Shown: positions 36,051 through 48,952 of the stretch, piece by piece
Numbering within the stretch: the stretch's first letter is position 1
Layout of the letters: each line of letters begins with the position of its first letter
Assembly (NCBI RefSeq): GCF_019320115.1
Contig: NC_089586.1
Location: 3,682,804-3,746,803, forward strand
DNA length: 64,000 bases
Reading direction: 5' to 3'
Source of the DNA: Miscanthus floridulus
Taxonomy: Eukaryota > Streptophyta > Magnoliopsida > Poales > Poaceae
Program-made: the position numbers and the translations under genes
The notes under the pieces: model-generated
The model's input: the letters and a program-made list of their open reading frames with translations, nothing else
Told to the model about the DNA's origin: nothing
The model's database searches: none

Positions 36051-37363
36051 GGGGCTATTGCGTTCTTGCCCCTATTTTGAACCTCAATTGTGATTTTACC
36101 CCCATTTTCTTCCACTTTGTGTTTTTACCCCTGCTTTTCCAAAACGAAGGCTCCGTTTACCCCTACTCCGTGAACAGCAGGTAACGGTGTTAAAAAAGTT
36201 AACAGATGACAACTTTGCCTTTCCGAATATTGCGTTTTTGCCCCTATTTCAAACCACAATTGTGATTTTACCCCCACTTTCTTCCACTTTGTGTTTTTAC
36301 CCCTACTTTTCCAAAACGAAGGCTCCATTTACCCCAATTCTTAACTCAGTTATCTACATCCGGATCAAAGCAACTAAAAATTAACAAAAGGCCTGTGAAA
36401 ATACAAACTTACCCCTTATCTCTCGGTCGTCTCTCTCAGGGTCGTCCCTCTCAACGCTAGCAGGCAGCGGGCGGCTGGGTGCGGCGGCGGAAGGGCAGCG
36501 TCGGGCCGTCGGGCGGGCGCGACGAGCGGGCGCGTGCGGCCAGGCGGAGGAAGCGGCGTGGGCGCATGCGACTTAGCCTGACATGGGCGCGCAGCCAGGC
36601 ACGCGGCTCTACTTGGCGCGGGCGCGCGCAGCCAGGCACGTGGCTCTGCTTGGCGTAGGCGCGCGCGGCTTGGCCGACGTCACGGGCGCACGTCTCGTGA
36701 AAGCAGCCGACCATGGGTGCGACCAAGCAGCATGGTCGACTGCTTCCACGAGACGCTCGCCCGCGCCAAGCAGAGCCGCGTGCCTAGCTACGTGTGCCCG
36801 CGCCAAGCAGAGCCGCGTGCCTAGCTACGCGCCCATGTTAGGCTAAGCCGCGCGTGCCCGCACCGCTTCCTCCACCTGGCCGCACGCGCCCGCTCGACGG
36901 CCCGACGCTGCCCTTTCGCCGCCACCGCCGCCGCACCCAGCCGCCCGTTACCTGCTAGCGTTGAGAGGGACGACCCTGAGAGAGACGACCGAGAGATAAG
37001 GGGTAAGTTTGTCTTTTACAGGCCTTTTGTTAATTTTTAGTTGCTTTGATCCGGATGTAGATAACTGAGTTAAGAATTGGGGTAAACGGAGCCTTCGTTT
37101 TGGAAAAGTAGGGGTAAAAACACAAAGTGCAAGAAAGTAGGGGTAAAATCACAATTGTGGTTTGAAATAGGGGCAAAAACGCAATATTCGGAAGGGCAAA
37201 CTTGTCATCTGTTAACTTTTTTAACACCGTTACCTGCTGTTCACGGAGTAGGGGTAAACGGAACCTTCATTTTGGAAAAGCAGGGGTAAAAACACAAAGT
37301 GGAAGAAAATGGGGGTAAAATCACAATTGGGATTCAAACTAGGGGCAAGAACGCAATAGCCCC
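36051..37363. mobile_element. Snap-back MULE: 1.3-kb element that is almost entirely an inverted repeat
   Basis: The left arm 36051-36715 and right arm 36731-37363 are reverse complements over nearly their whole length, starting GGGGCTATTGCGTTCTTGCC; only a short loop (about 15 bases) and an indel near 36660-36690 break the pairing. A perfect 9-bp target duplication TTTTTAGTA (36042-36050 and 37364-37372) marks it as Mutator-like. Each arm has a duplicated subterminal unit (TTTTGCCCCTATTT...AAAACGAAGGCTCC), and the centre is GC-rich with repeated AAGCAGAGCCGCGTGCCTAG. No transposase is encoded, so it would depend on one supplied elsewhere. Confidence 0.88.
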
Positions 37364-37372
37364 TTTTTAGTA

Positions 37373-39446
37373 TAAATTGTTAGTTATCCCGTAGCAACGT
37401 ATAGACACGCTACCTAGTTATAATAACAAAGTATTGAAATGAAGCTGTCAAACTGAACCGGTTGTTCACCTGGTCCTAAATGTGCGTTTCCCGATAAACA
37501 TCTTTGACTAAATATATATTAAAAATATTAATATTTATGAATTATTGGATAGATATTTGAATTTAGTTTTTTAATAAATTTATTTAGAGATAGAAATATT
37601 ACATATATTTTAATATAAATCGAGTCAAAGTTATCGACACGTAAATCATGACACCAAACATTTAACGAGAGAGGGAGGAGATCAGCCGTAGCTTAGCCGT
37701 ACAAAGCCCTGCAATTTGTTCAGCTGTGTGATGGAGACGAAGACAAAGACAAGGGGGCTTCGCTGGTTGGTGGTTGCTGTCGTTTCGGAATCCGGATTTA
37801 TTAGGAGACCGTCACCCATGTGGCTGTCCCGGAGTTTATACGTTCTGTTTCCCGGTCGTTTTCGACAACGGCGGCTTCTCCTGCTCGCATGTGTGTGTGT
37901 TTGTCCGATGGGCGATGGCGACGCGCCGAGTTCTTTTTTCGATCCAGACCTGCGCAGCGGACAGATGGAGACGCGTCAAATTCGATCCAAATTCGTGCAG
38001 AGGCGTCCGGCCAATTCAAGAGCAAGCACACGAACACGAAGGTCAGTTCGATACTTCGATCTAGACCTGTACTGAAGTCACACACAACAGCACATAGCAA
38101 AGGCTGCAACTACACTACTACTGCTTGTTGCCCGGCCGGCGGCAGCAGAAGTTGTGGCGGCACGGCGGCTGCTCAGCAAGTGCAACGCCGACCAGGAGCA
38201 CACAAAGGAAGAAGCGGCCTGTTCGGCAGCCCTGAATCGGTTGTCTGGAGCTGAGGCTGGACCAGTCAGCCCAGCCAGCCAATTCCAGCCGTCAGCCATT
38301 CCCAGCAGGTTTAAAATGGCTGATTTCATAATTTTAAATTCAAACTGATTATTGACGTCAATAACAAGTGGTTTTCATATAATGGCGTCAAACCACAATG
38401 CGCATAAGGTTGTTTACAACACATTTACAATCTGCAATTCACAGTTAAACAAATTACAGGTGCACATACCCTTATACAGTCAACAACTGCAAATACCTAA
38501 CAGTTACATCCTAACACTTACAATTACCTAACAGTTGAATTACCTAACATAGCACAACTGCAATCCGGAATTGTTTACAAAACATAAGGTTGACATTACA
38601 TCCTTATACATGCAACAACAAATCAGCCTTGTTCATCCTACTAACAGTTAGACAACCTTCAGAACTTCATACATTCAACCAATAATTCACAGTCCATTTG
38701 TTCCATCCATACAACACAAAGATCATACACTACAAATACCACAGTAGGCATATATGCCGCACAAACATTGTGGCCTTTATGATCCCACTAACCAAAATGC
38801 ACACATACCTACAACCTGCAGGTGCACATACACCGCCCGCCTTCGAGCTGCTCCTGCGATCAGTACCCATTGTCACCCATAAACAAATCCGTAACGATCT
38901 AATTCAAATTGAATTACTAAAGTAGCCGCGTTATCTCAACTTTCCTAAATCAGATACCACTCCACACAACCGTAGATATCAACTCCCTAACTGCAGAGGT
39001 CTGGGTTCCCCGATTTAGCTCAACAAATCAGTGTTTCTAATTTATATATAAAAAAACAGCAAAGCACAGAATCTATAAAAGTGCCCGAAAGCATGGACAT
39101 GAAAGAATGAACCATGTTTACTGTAATAATTTAAAAACTAACTGAAACAACATAATCTATTTATAGGTAAAATGGGAAAACTATAATACCAGCAGAAATT
39201 TTTACAAGAACCATTGTTACCACTCACCAGCAAAAGGAAAGCAGATCAACATATTGCAAGCTCAATTCATAAATCAAGCAAACTAGCCAAGAAAATAATG
39301 GCATGCATTCTATACATGTAAACTTTGCAAGCAATAATAATTGCAAATTTATACTGTGGAAATACTTGCAAACTAAAGCATTGTATGTTGGTAAGCAAAT
39401 TGCCCCACAGAAAAGTATATACAAATATCAAGGTAATTATCCTCGG
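37373..39446. other. Intergenic sequence left of the gypsy element
   Basis: No gene is supported. From 38216 a MITE- or transposon-terminus-like sequence begins (GGCCTGTTCGGCAGCCCTG), followed by Pro/Ala-type GC-rich bases and then 1 kb of AT-rich sequence without frames. A partner terminus in reverse orientation may lie at 58398. Confidence 0.4.
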
Positions 39447-40475
39447 TGTCGGTGCGAAAAGTGATCAACAAGTAAATATTTGTAGTTTTACCGTGCGTTG
39501 TGATCGGATATGGCCTAGCACTCAATGACACAGAATTTATACTGGTTCAGGCAACGTGCCCTACGTCCAGTTTTAGTCGGTCGGTGACTTTATTCCTGAG
39601 CCCAGGTGCTCGAAGTTTGCTGTGGAGTTACAAACGAGTAGGAATAAGAAGAGGGTGCTAAAGGCCCGGTCGAACTCTAAACCGAAGGGTCGAGAGTGAC
39701 GGGGGCTCTAACGTGCGCTAAGTGTTGGAGCGTATGCTCTGTGTAGCTTTAGAGTTCTAGAGCTATTGAGCTATTTGAGTTCTCTTTTTTGAGGAGAGCC
39801 AGAGAACCTCCTCTCGAGAGGAGAGAGCGCATCCCCTTTTCTACTTGAAGGGGATGGCCTTACAAGTCAGAGAAAGAGAGAATGGATACGTGTGCTACAT
39901 AGTCTTGTTGCCCACACTGTCGGGTACGAGACGGTCGTCGGCGCCCACAATACTATTTATGTCACACGCATGTGGCAGGCTCTACCGTGTTCGCCTGGTA
40001 CGGCAAATGTCGGCACCTACAATACTGTTTGTACTCTGACATGCCTGGAAGGTTGCATAGTGCTCGTCTGGCATGGCCTGATGGCACCGTCCTGAAGGTG
40101 CACAGGGCATGGTAGAGTACGATCATCGGTATTGCAGTTGACTTGAGCGCCTTTCCTTATCTGCTCTGCCTGATCCATGGGCCCTCACCGAGTGGGCTTC
40201 CCCGGTCGATCGTCCCTAGTTGGTCCCAACCGCGTTGGTCGGGGAAGAAACCGTGAGCAGAGGTCCGGCGTATCCCTGGTCGGAAAAGGAGGTCGGAGTC
40301 GGACCTCGCCCCCACCTTGGCCAGGGCTTCTGGTCGGGGACCGGATCATTGTCCCGGCCTATCATTATGTATATGGGCCGGCCTGGGAGGCGAGTGTTGT
40401 TGCTACGCCATCTACTGGGCTGAGTTTTTGTAAGGAAGTGGGTCCATTGGGGACCCCAAGTTTATGAACCCGATA
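39447..40475 (-). repeat. 3' LTR of the gypsy element (1029 bp)
   Basis: Starts TGTCGGTGCGAAAAG on +. It ends CCCGATA, where the partner has CCCGACA. On the minus strand the purine-rich AAAAGGGCTTGGGGGCTTC just inside it is the polypurine tract (about 40476-40495). Its TATA region reads CCTTTTCTAC where the 5' LTR has CCTTTTATAG, so the promoter copy is damaged. Confidence 0.9.
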
Positions 40476-41800
40476 GAAGCCCCCAAGCCCTTTTGGGACT
40501 TTGGTGAAGTCGTGAAGGGTCTGTTTATACTCGTTTTGCGAGCACACCCGGTGGATGTAAGATTGTGGGTTGTCGTTGGATGAGACGGGGAGCGCCAACC
40601 CAAGTGTCGGGCACAACCGAGGGGTTGGTCTAGTTTCGTGCGTTACCCCATCCACGGTTTCCGCAACCGGAGGGGTTGAGCTAACATCGATTGCCTTGAT
40701 AGCTCGAGCGACGCGCTCGACGAGCTTAATAACGGGCACGTCCGAGTGGAATCCGGATCCATCATTCGTAACGGGGTCGGCATAGCCCTCATGTGGCATT
40801 GCACTGCTCCTTAACCTGCCTCTTAGTAGATGCCTGAGCCATTCCAGAGACCGACTTAGGTGGCCCATTGGCCTCCCCTCAATAGAGATTCTGTGGCATG
40901 GCTCGAGGTCAGGATCAAACAAGGAGGTTGAGATGACCCTGTCTGCTTCAGAGCGGATCGGGCGAGGGCCGCTGGGGCTCATCTACATTTTCTCCCCTAG
41001 CTCTGTTTGACGTGAGGTGGAGTCAAGCCCTTTGCGGGCCAGCCTTCGAACCTCGGTCGGTCATTGCTCATATCGAATGAGGCGACTACCGCTTTGTGAC
41101 GCAACGTGAAGCGTTGTGATGCATCAATTGCATATGCAATGCTTGGATGTATGGGATGAATGTATGAATGCATGCATAAGAAAGGATGGATGAATCATCA
41201 TACACTAGAAAATAAAAAAGGGGTTTGGTAAAGTTACCTTGATGACTCGAGTGATGGGTCTAGGGAGCTCCTATCAGATATGTCCGAATGGGATCCATGT
41301 CCGTCGTTCGTGACGAAGTTGGCATAGTCCGCATGGGGCATCCCACTACTCCTTACTTGTCTCTCGACAGCCACTTGGGCCATGTGATCGACCTAGGTGA
41401 CCCGTTGGTCTCTCCTTGATGGAAATCCCGTTGGTGGGCTCCTCTAGACCCTTCTGGGGAAGGTGGAGGGGTATTTGCGTGTGGTTGCGCCTTGTTTCTC
41501 GCACCCGGGTTGTGGTAGTGGTGGGTCCTGCCCAGGCCACATCCCGTTAACCAAGCGACATTTCGTCGGGCAGGGCGCGTCTTATCAGCCAGGGCGTGTC
41601 CCACCACATGCCTCTCTACCTTAAATAGGGGGAATGGAGAGGGTTTTCCTCCCATTCTTTCGCCTTTCTCGAACTGCTGCCTCTTCTCCTTCCTCCTTTT
41701 CAACAAGTCCGTTCGTGCGCTGTGGTGGTTTCTAGGAGAGAGGAGGGTAAAGCAAGGGAGAGAAAAAAACTCACAGATTTGTCCGCAAATCCAAGGTGCG
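40476..41800. other. Region between the 3' LTR and the antisense gene of the gypsy element
   Basis: Non-coding. It contains an imperfect direct repeat of about 190 bp (40720-40905 and 41240-41430). Near its right end TTAAATAG (41621-41628) is a candidate TATA box for the plus-strand gene starting at 41801. Confidence 0.55.
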
Positions 41801-44183
41801 ATGTCGAGCTGGAGGCCTTCCAACATAGATGAAGAGGTGTTGGATGCCTTCGCCGAGAAGGGGCTGCTCCTGTCAAAGGAGGTGGCGCATTAGAGGGCTC
41901 CTGTGCTAGGGGAGGTTGTTTCGCAACCCTATGCCGACAAGGTCGTAACGTTCCTCACCTTCCATGCGCGTGGGCTCGGGTATCCTGCGCACTAGTTCCT
42001 ACGTGGGCTCCTCAATGAGTAGGGTCTAGAGTTATAGCACCTCAACCCGATAGGGGTGCTGCACATCGCTGGCTTTGTCATCATCTATAAGGCCTTCCTC
42101 GGGATGGAGCCACACGTGGACCTCTTTCGGTGGATCTTTAGTGGGCGAGCCCTATCTGTGAGGAAGCCGCCAGAATCATGTCGGTTGGGGGATTCACTTT
42201 GCAGAAGAAGCCGAAGCCGTCGGCCCCTACCCTGCGTACTCCCCCTATGACTCCAATCGGGGGTGGCACTATGAGCGGTTCTACATCAGGAACCCATCGG
42301 AGGCGCCATTCCCAACGTTTACTGGAAGAAGGCCAGAGAGGAGGGAGAGCTGGCCGTGGGGTCCTACCGGTCGATAGAACAAATTGGAGGTTATTGAGAC
42401 GGAGCTTCAAAGGCTTGTGCAGCATGGCCTCGACGGGTTGCGGGTCTTCCATACCTTCTTCCACCGTCATGTTGCCCCGTTGGTAGAGAGAAGACGACCG
42501 ATGTGGGAGTACTCTGGCCCGATGGATCTCGACCGTGCGTCGCCAGAGGAGTTGCTAAAGGACGAAGTCTAGAGTCGACTCGATTAGGTGCTGCAACTAA
42601 GGGATAAAGACTCCCTCGAAGGGATGCCTGGACCTCTTCACACCGTGAAGCTATCCAATCTAGTATGCCCCCTTTTCCTACGACCTTATCCTCCTTATTT
42701 TGATGTTTTGATTAATTTCGAGTTGCCCATTTTGAAGGGACTCTCGGGCTATAAATCCCGACCGCATCTTCTAAGGGGGCCAGAGGGCACAGCTCGGCAA
42801 GCTACCTAGAGGGAGGCAGCGCTTGCCAAGAAGAAGAAGAAAGCCGAGAAGGTCCGGAGGAGGTTCAAAAAGGAGAAGGAGATCAGCCAGTAGGTCCGGG
42901 GGGGGGGGGTGAGAGTCGAAGCGATGTGGAGGCAGAGCTCGAGTTGGAGGAGCCCATGGAGATGGGTGGCGATGCAAGTGCCTCCAAGGGCGAAGGAGAC
43001 AGGAGCGCTGTCGTGACCTCGGGGGAGCACCATGAGCCTATGACCGCATCCATCGGCAGCAGGCGTGATATAGAGACACGTGGCAACGTTCCTGAGTCAA
43101 TGAAGCGCGCCGTGAGTGAAGACACCACCGTCGAATGAGAGGCGAAGTGGGTGCGGTTGCCGTGCCCTTCGGAGGCGTCGTCAGCTTCACGCCCCCTTGC
43201 TTCGAGTGTGGTGGAGCACACCGGTCGGTCAGGGGGATGTGATCGTTCCCCTATGTCTTCGGGATCGGCGCACGTGCACGATCCCTAATGGAGGGATGCT
43301 CCGTTAGTTACTCTAGTGGTTTCGCCATAGGCTGGCGATCGAGGCCATTTGTGGGTTGATCGGGGACCGGCCGGGTTGGCTCCTCCCTCGACCGATATGA
43401 GGGGGCATGGGTTGTGACCTACGAGCGGTCCTCGTCTAGCTAGCTTGTCGTCAATCGATCGAGGCTTTAGGGCTCTGCCGCTTTCGTCCAGGTATAACTC
43501 CATGCTCCCTTTTGTTCTCGTAGTTGAGTTTTTGAGTGTGACTAACCTACGCTTGTTTCACAGCAGTCAGAGGCTGGTGGGACTAGGAATCTCCCCACCT
43601 CCCGTGTGAGAAGAGTGGAGACCCAGCCTGTAGCGGGTCTCGATGAGCGGTGGAGGAAGTAGGCTGGCGGCAGTGTGACCTTCCCTACCGAGGGTTGTGT
43701 CTTCCCGGCTGGTCATGAGTATGGCGGCGGCAACAACGGTGATGGTGGTGATCCCCATGGTAATAGTGGAGGTTGAGTCAGAGGTGACTCTCATGATCCC
43801 TCCCCTAACGGCTGCAGAGGATGAGAGGAGGGAAACTAGGCTCTCTGCCTCGCTTGGCGGAGGAACGCATGGTTCGCTGGCCTAGTCAGAGCTGGAGGGG
43901 TTCGGAGGAGCCATAGCTAGGCCAGAGGTATTGCATCCGTCAGCGAGCCATGGAGTCCTAACGGTGGATATCCCCTTCTCCTACAAGGAAGACACCAGGG
44001 TGGAGCCGCCGGGCATCCTGCCATCCTAGGAGCTAGTGATGATCCGATCATCACATGATACTACGATGGTTGGATCTTCTAGCGGGTCAGGGGCAACCCA
44101 CGAGCTGGTGTGGCCTTGCCCCAGCGAGCCGAGAAAGGCCTAGTTCATCCTTCGTGATGAGGAGGAGGTGAAGCTCTAGCACT

Positions 44184-45963
44184 TTGAAAGCTCTAGTTTG
44201 GTTTTGGTGAATTGATAAAACTCTAAGTGCTAACCTAGTTTATCAAGTGATCATGAGATAGGTAGCACACTCCAAGTGATGAAGCAAATGAAGATCATAG
44301 CATGATGATGATGATACCATGATGATGATCAAGTGCTTAGACTTGGAAAGAAGAAAGAGAAAAACAAAAAGCTCAAGGCAAAGGTATAAATCATAGGAGC
44401 TATTTTGTTTTGGTGATCAAGACACTTAGAGAGTGTGATCACATTTAGGTTTGATAGCTGTACTATTAAGAGGGGTAAAACTCGTATCGGAATACGGTTA
44501 TCAAAGTGCCACTAGATGCTCTAACTCATTGCATATGCATTTAGGATCTAGTTGAGTGCTAACACCCTTGAAAATGTTTGTGAAAATATGCTAACACATG
44601 TGCACAAGGTGATACACTTGGTGATTGGCACATTTGAGCAAGGGTGAAGAAGTTAGAGGTGAAATGGAGTTGGTCGCAATGATGCTGGCGTCAGTCAAAT
44701 GACCAGACGCTGAAGGGCTGCGTCCAGTCGTGTTGTCGGTCAGCATAGTAAGAAGTCACAGTGTGATCGGACGCTGGCAGGGTCTGGTCAGGCATGACTA
44801 GACACGTTCGGTCGGCAAAAGTCAGTTTTGGAACCTTACTGTAAACGACCGGACGCTGGGTGTTCAGCGTCCGGTCAACATGGGCGTAGTGTCCGGTCAA
44901 GACTGATGACCGTTGAAGTCAGGACACGTGGCTGACTGCGAGCGACCGGACGCTAGGGGCTCAGTGTTCGGTCAACTGACCGGAGCGTTCGGTCAGCCCA
45001 CGTTATGCCCAGTGAAGGGGTATAACGGTTCTATTTCATGGGGGCTTCTATTTAAGCCCCATGGCCAGTTCAAGCTCACTCTCTTGGACATTTACATTGA
45101 CATAGCAACCTTGTGAGCTTAGCCAAAGCCCTCCCACTCATCTCCATCATTGATTCATCATCTTTGTGAGATTGGGAGAGAATCCAAGTGCATTGCTTGA
45201 GTGTTTGCATCTAGAGGCACTTGGTGTTCGTGTTTCGCTACGGATTTCGCTTGTTACTCTTGGTGGTTGCCACCACCTAGACAGCTTAGAGCAGCGAGGA
45301 TCATTGAGCAGAGGTGGTGATTGTCTCCAGCTCCGATCGTGGTGATTGTGAGGGGTTCTTGACCTTTCCCTAGCGGAGAGCCAAAAGGTACTCTAGTAAA
45401 TTGCTCATGGCTTGTGTGATCCTCATCTTGTGTTGGTTGTGCGGCACCCTATTGAGGGTTTGGTGTGTGAAGCCAATTAGCGTGTGAACCTCCAAGTGAG
45501 TGAATCGCCACAACAAGGACTAGCTTGCCGACAAGCAAGTGAACCTCGGTAAAAAATCATTGTGTTCATCATTTGATTCCGAGGTGATTGGTCTACATTA
45601 GTTTTCATCATTGTGATTGATTGGTTCTTGTCACGACACAGCGGTATAACAATCTTGCTCATACTCTTACATTACCGCAAACTAGTTATTAAGCTCTTTA
45701 GTGTAGCTAGTTGTGAGAGCTTATTAGTTTGGTTGGTGTGGCTCTTTAGTTAGCTTTTGAGAGCACACCAATCTAGTTTAGTGGTATAGCTATTGTGTGA
45801 TTATATACACTATCTAAACTAGAATTGTGGTAGGTGGCTTGTATATTTAGTAGGCTAGCGCTACACTTGCTTCGCCTCCTAATTGTCTAACCATTTTATT
45901 AAGTGTTGTAGTAGAAATTTTTATTAGGCTATTCACCCCCCCTCTAGCCATTAGCACCTTTCA
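44184..45963 (+). mobile_element. Solo LTR of the Copia-1 family in the antisense gene
   Basis: TGAAAGCTCTAG...GCACCTTTCA, 1780 bp, with a perfect target duplication CACTT (44179-44183 and 45964-45968). It interrupts coding sequence. A CCGGACGC array (44700-45000) is followed by CTATTTAAG near 45049. Confidence 0.95.
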
Positions 45964-46649
45964 CACTTGCTCAGGAAGAGAGGGCTATCGATGGAGTCCG
46001 ATCTTGCCCTTGCCAAGGCAAGGCTCAAGGAGGCTTTGGAGAGGGTTGAGCTCATCCATCAGGCCATGACAGTCGACCTGCCACGTGTCGCAGAGGTAAG
46101 TTCTCTACATTTTTTGGTGTTGTCCTTGACTCCTTGGCCTTTCAATGGTTGTCTTAGCATGTCTGCTTCTTGCCTCACAGGATTTAGAGATGATGTCGAT
46201 CCGTAAGTCCTGATTTCTTTAGGAGGAGCATGGTTGGATGGATCAGGAAGCAATAGCATCGCGGTGGGTTGATGAGCTCAGGCACTAGCTAGAGTCCGCC
46301 TGCCATGAGTCCCAAGACCAAGCGGCTGAGGTAATGGGAGCATGGGCGGTGGAACTACGTGCGATCGAGTGAGCAACTACTACCGAGCGAGAACTCGACG
46401 TGGCGAAGGTCCACTTGGTGGAGACCGAGGTGGTGCTTCAGAAGTCCTTAGAGGCTCTAGAGGCAGAGCAGAAGGCCCGGTCGGACGCTGAACAAGAAGT
46501 GGTTGCGCTCTGAGGGCAGATGCTTAGGGTAGAGGAGTCAAATGCTTGACTGGTCAAGAAGGTGACCTAGCAAGAGGAAGGGCTCTCCATTCTCAAAAGC
46601 GCCCGCCTTGGTACGTATGTGTTCTGCCCTTGGTTGATGCCTTGGTTTC

Positions 46650-48952
46650 TGAAAGTGCATCTAGACCTTTAGTGGGTTTTGGATGATTGAATGACAATGT
46701 GATTAAAGGTCTAACCCATTTGCTAAGTGTGGACAGGTAATAGGTTATCTCACAGGTACTTAATGAAAGCCAAAATGATGTATTGTTGGAAACAATCTAG
46801 TTCAAATACAAGACAACAATGCAAATGGAATTCACGCAAACGCTCATTTATTGTGAGATTTCCATGTACTATGTGAAAGCAAGCTCGGTAAGAATTAATT
46901 AATGAGACATGAGGGATTGCATATGGAATGGTCTCTTATTTGAAGCTTGCTAAATTGAAATGAAAAAGATAACAATACAAATGAATGGTTGATTCAACAC
47001 AAGATGTGACTTGATGGCTTGAGATGGTGAAGATAGCAAGAAAAGGCTTTGAGGTACTAAGCAAGGGTGAAGGGCAAGCGATGGCTTGGTGGTTGAAGAA
47101 CCTAGCTAGGGTGAAGAAGGAAATACTTGCATTTAGTTGAGGTACTAATCAAGCTATGGTGGTCATGTTGATGTGGAGGATCAAATCACTATTAGAGTGT
47201 TTGATGGAAGTGACTTGATACATTTGGGATTATTCATATTTGATGAATGGAATCAAGTCACGTGCTCAAGATGGCTATGATCAAGTAAAAAGATCAATAT
47301 CGACATGTTGGCACCCTCACTTGATGAAGATTGAAAGACATGGCATCAATTCAAAAGAGATCAACTCAAGCGATATAAATTTGTTTTTTCTTTGATCTTG
47401 AGTTTAATCGGTATGCCGTACTATTAAGAGGGATGGATCATGTTGATAGATAATCATTCATAAGTGCTCATGCCAACCTATGTGAGTTTTGAGTGTTTGA
47501 GAGATAAAAGGGCTAACTTGTTTGTTGCTGGTCTGGCAATACTAGACGTGTCCGGTATTTGCCTAGCCACGGCAAAATTCTTGGTGTTCTTAGGTTGGTT
47601 CGTCGGGAGTTTCGATGTGAGTCAAGAGTTTCAACGGTCAGGAGTTCTAGCATTTGTCGAGAGTTCTGACGTCTCGTGCTTAACTGATACTTGGTGTTCT
47701 TGGGTTGGTTCGTCGGGAGTTCCGACATGAGTCGGGAGTTCCGACAATCATCGGGAGTTCTGACATCCCGACACCTAACTGACTTAGAGAGTTAACTGCC
47801 TGGTCACATCAGAGGTGTCTGGTATAGCAGGCTAGAGCCCAATGGCTAGTTTTCAAATGAGATGAGGGTCATGAGTTCCGGCATTCGTCGGGAGTTCCGA
47901 TGATTCACAATGATACTTAACTCAGTTACCGTTGGCACAGTGTAAGTCATACCGAACATGCCTGGTGTGTAGGCAACGGCTAGAAAAACGGCTAGTTTTT
48001 CAAAGGGGCTATAAATAACCCTAAGCCTCCACCTTTGGAGGCTACTAATTCTGCTGGTTGCAATACACATTTTTGAGCCTTGCCAACTCTCCCAAACCCT
48101 CTCTTAGTGAGTGTGTGATCCAAATCATAAAATCCATTTGTGGGTTGAGAGAGAATTTGAAATTGAGAGCAAGCCACCACTTGAGCACTTGTGCATATTA
48201 TCTATTTCATGATTTGCATTTGTTACTCTTGGACTCTTCGGTCCTAGACACCTAGGCATCGTTGGAGAGCACCTGAGAGATTGTGGTGTGCCTTAGAAAG
48301 TTTGTAACGGCCGATTCCGTAGCCTCGGAATCAACTAGTGGAAGGAGGAAAAGGAGTTGAAAAAGGCTCTGGCTAGGGTGACCTTCATGGTATCTTCTAG
48401 GGCTAACCTTCGTTGGGTCACCGCAGCCCCCTCAATGGAGAGTAGGACTCGAACGAGTCCAAACTTCGGTAAAACAAATATCGTGTCTCAATATGCATTT
48501 CATTTGATATTTGTGTTGCTCTAGCTCTTGTGCAGGTTACCTGTGTGTGGCACTATCTTTAGTGGGTGCCTACAGGCTAGATTAAAGTTTGGAATCAAAA
48601 GGAGCAAGTTAGGGGTCACACTGCAGAACTCGTGTATACCGAACATGTCCGGTATAACTACCGGACGTGTCCGATATTGCTTGAAGTGTTCGATCAAACT
48701 AGACGTGTCCAGTATTGGCCCCTGCTCTATTTTTATCTATTCACTGCACTAATCGTTGTGTTGCAGGGTTGTGACTCCTAGATTTATTTAGTATCTTTTA
48801 CATACTCTATGGCTAACTTTTGAGGGGTGGTATTACTCTTATTTGGAGTTTCCATTTTGGAAACTACCTTTACTAATTGTTTCCACATTTAAAGGTGTTA
48901 ATTTTTAGAAACACCTATTCACCCCCTCTAGACGGCATCCTAGGTCCTTTTA
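46650..48952 (+). mobile_element. Solo LTR of a third Copia-type family (2.3 kb)
   Basis: Begins TGAAAGTGCATCTAGACC and ends GGTCCTTTTA (the terminal CA is changed to TA). A perfect 5-bp duplication GTTTC lies at 46645-46649 and 48953-48957. It carries a motif array with repeated GGGAGTTCCGAC and GTGTCCGGTAT units (47530-47960), followed by the TATA box GGCTATAAATAACC (about 48007). More ACGTGTCCGGTAT units follow at 48650-48715. It lies inside an intron of the antisense gene. Confidence 0.88.

Noticed and set aside
40365..40982. 205-codon minus-strand frame across the gypsy 3' LTR edge
   Set aside because: Overlaps LTR sequence that is also non-coding in the partner LTR; no domain.
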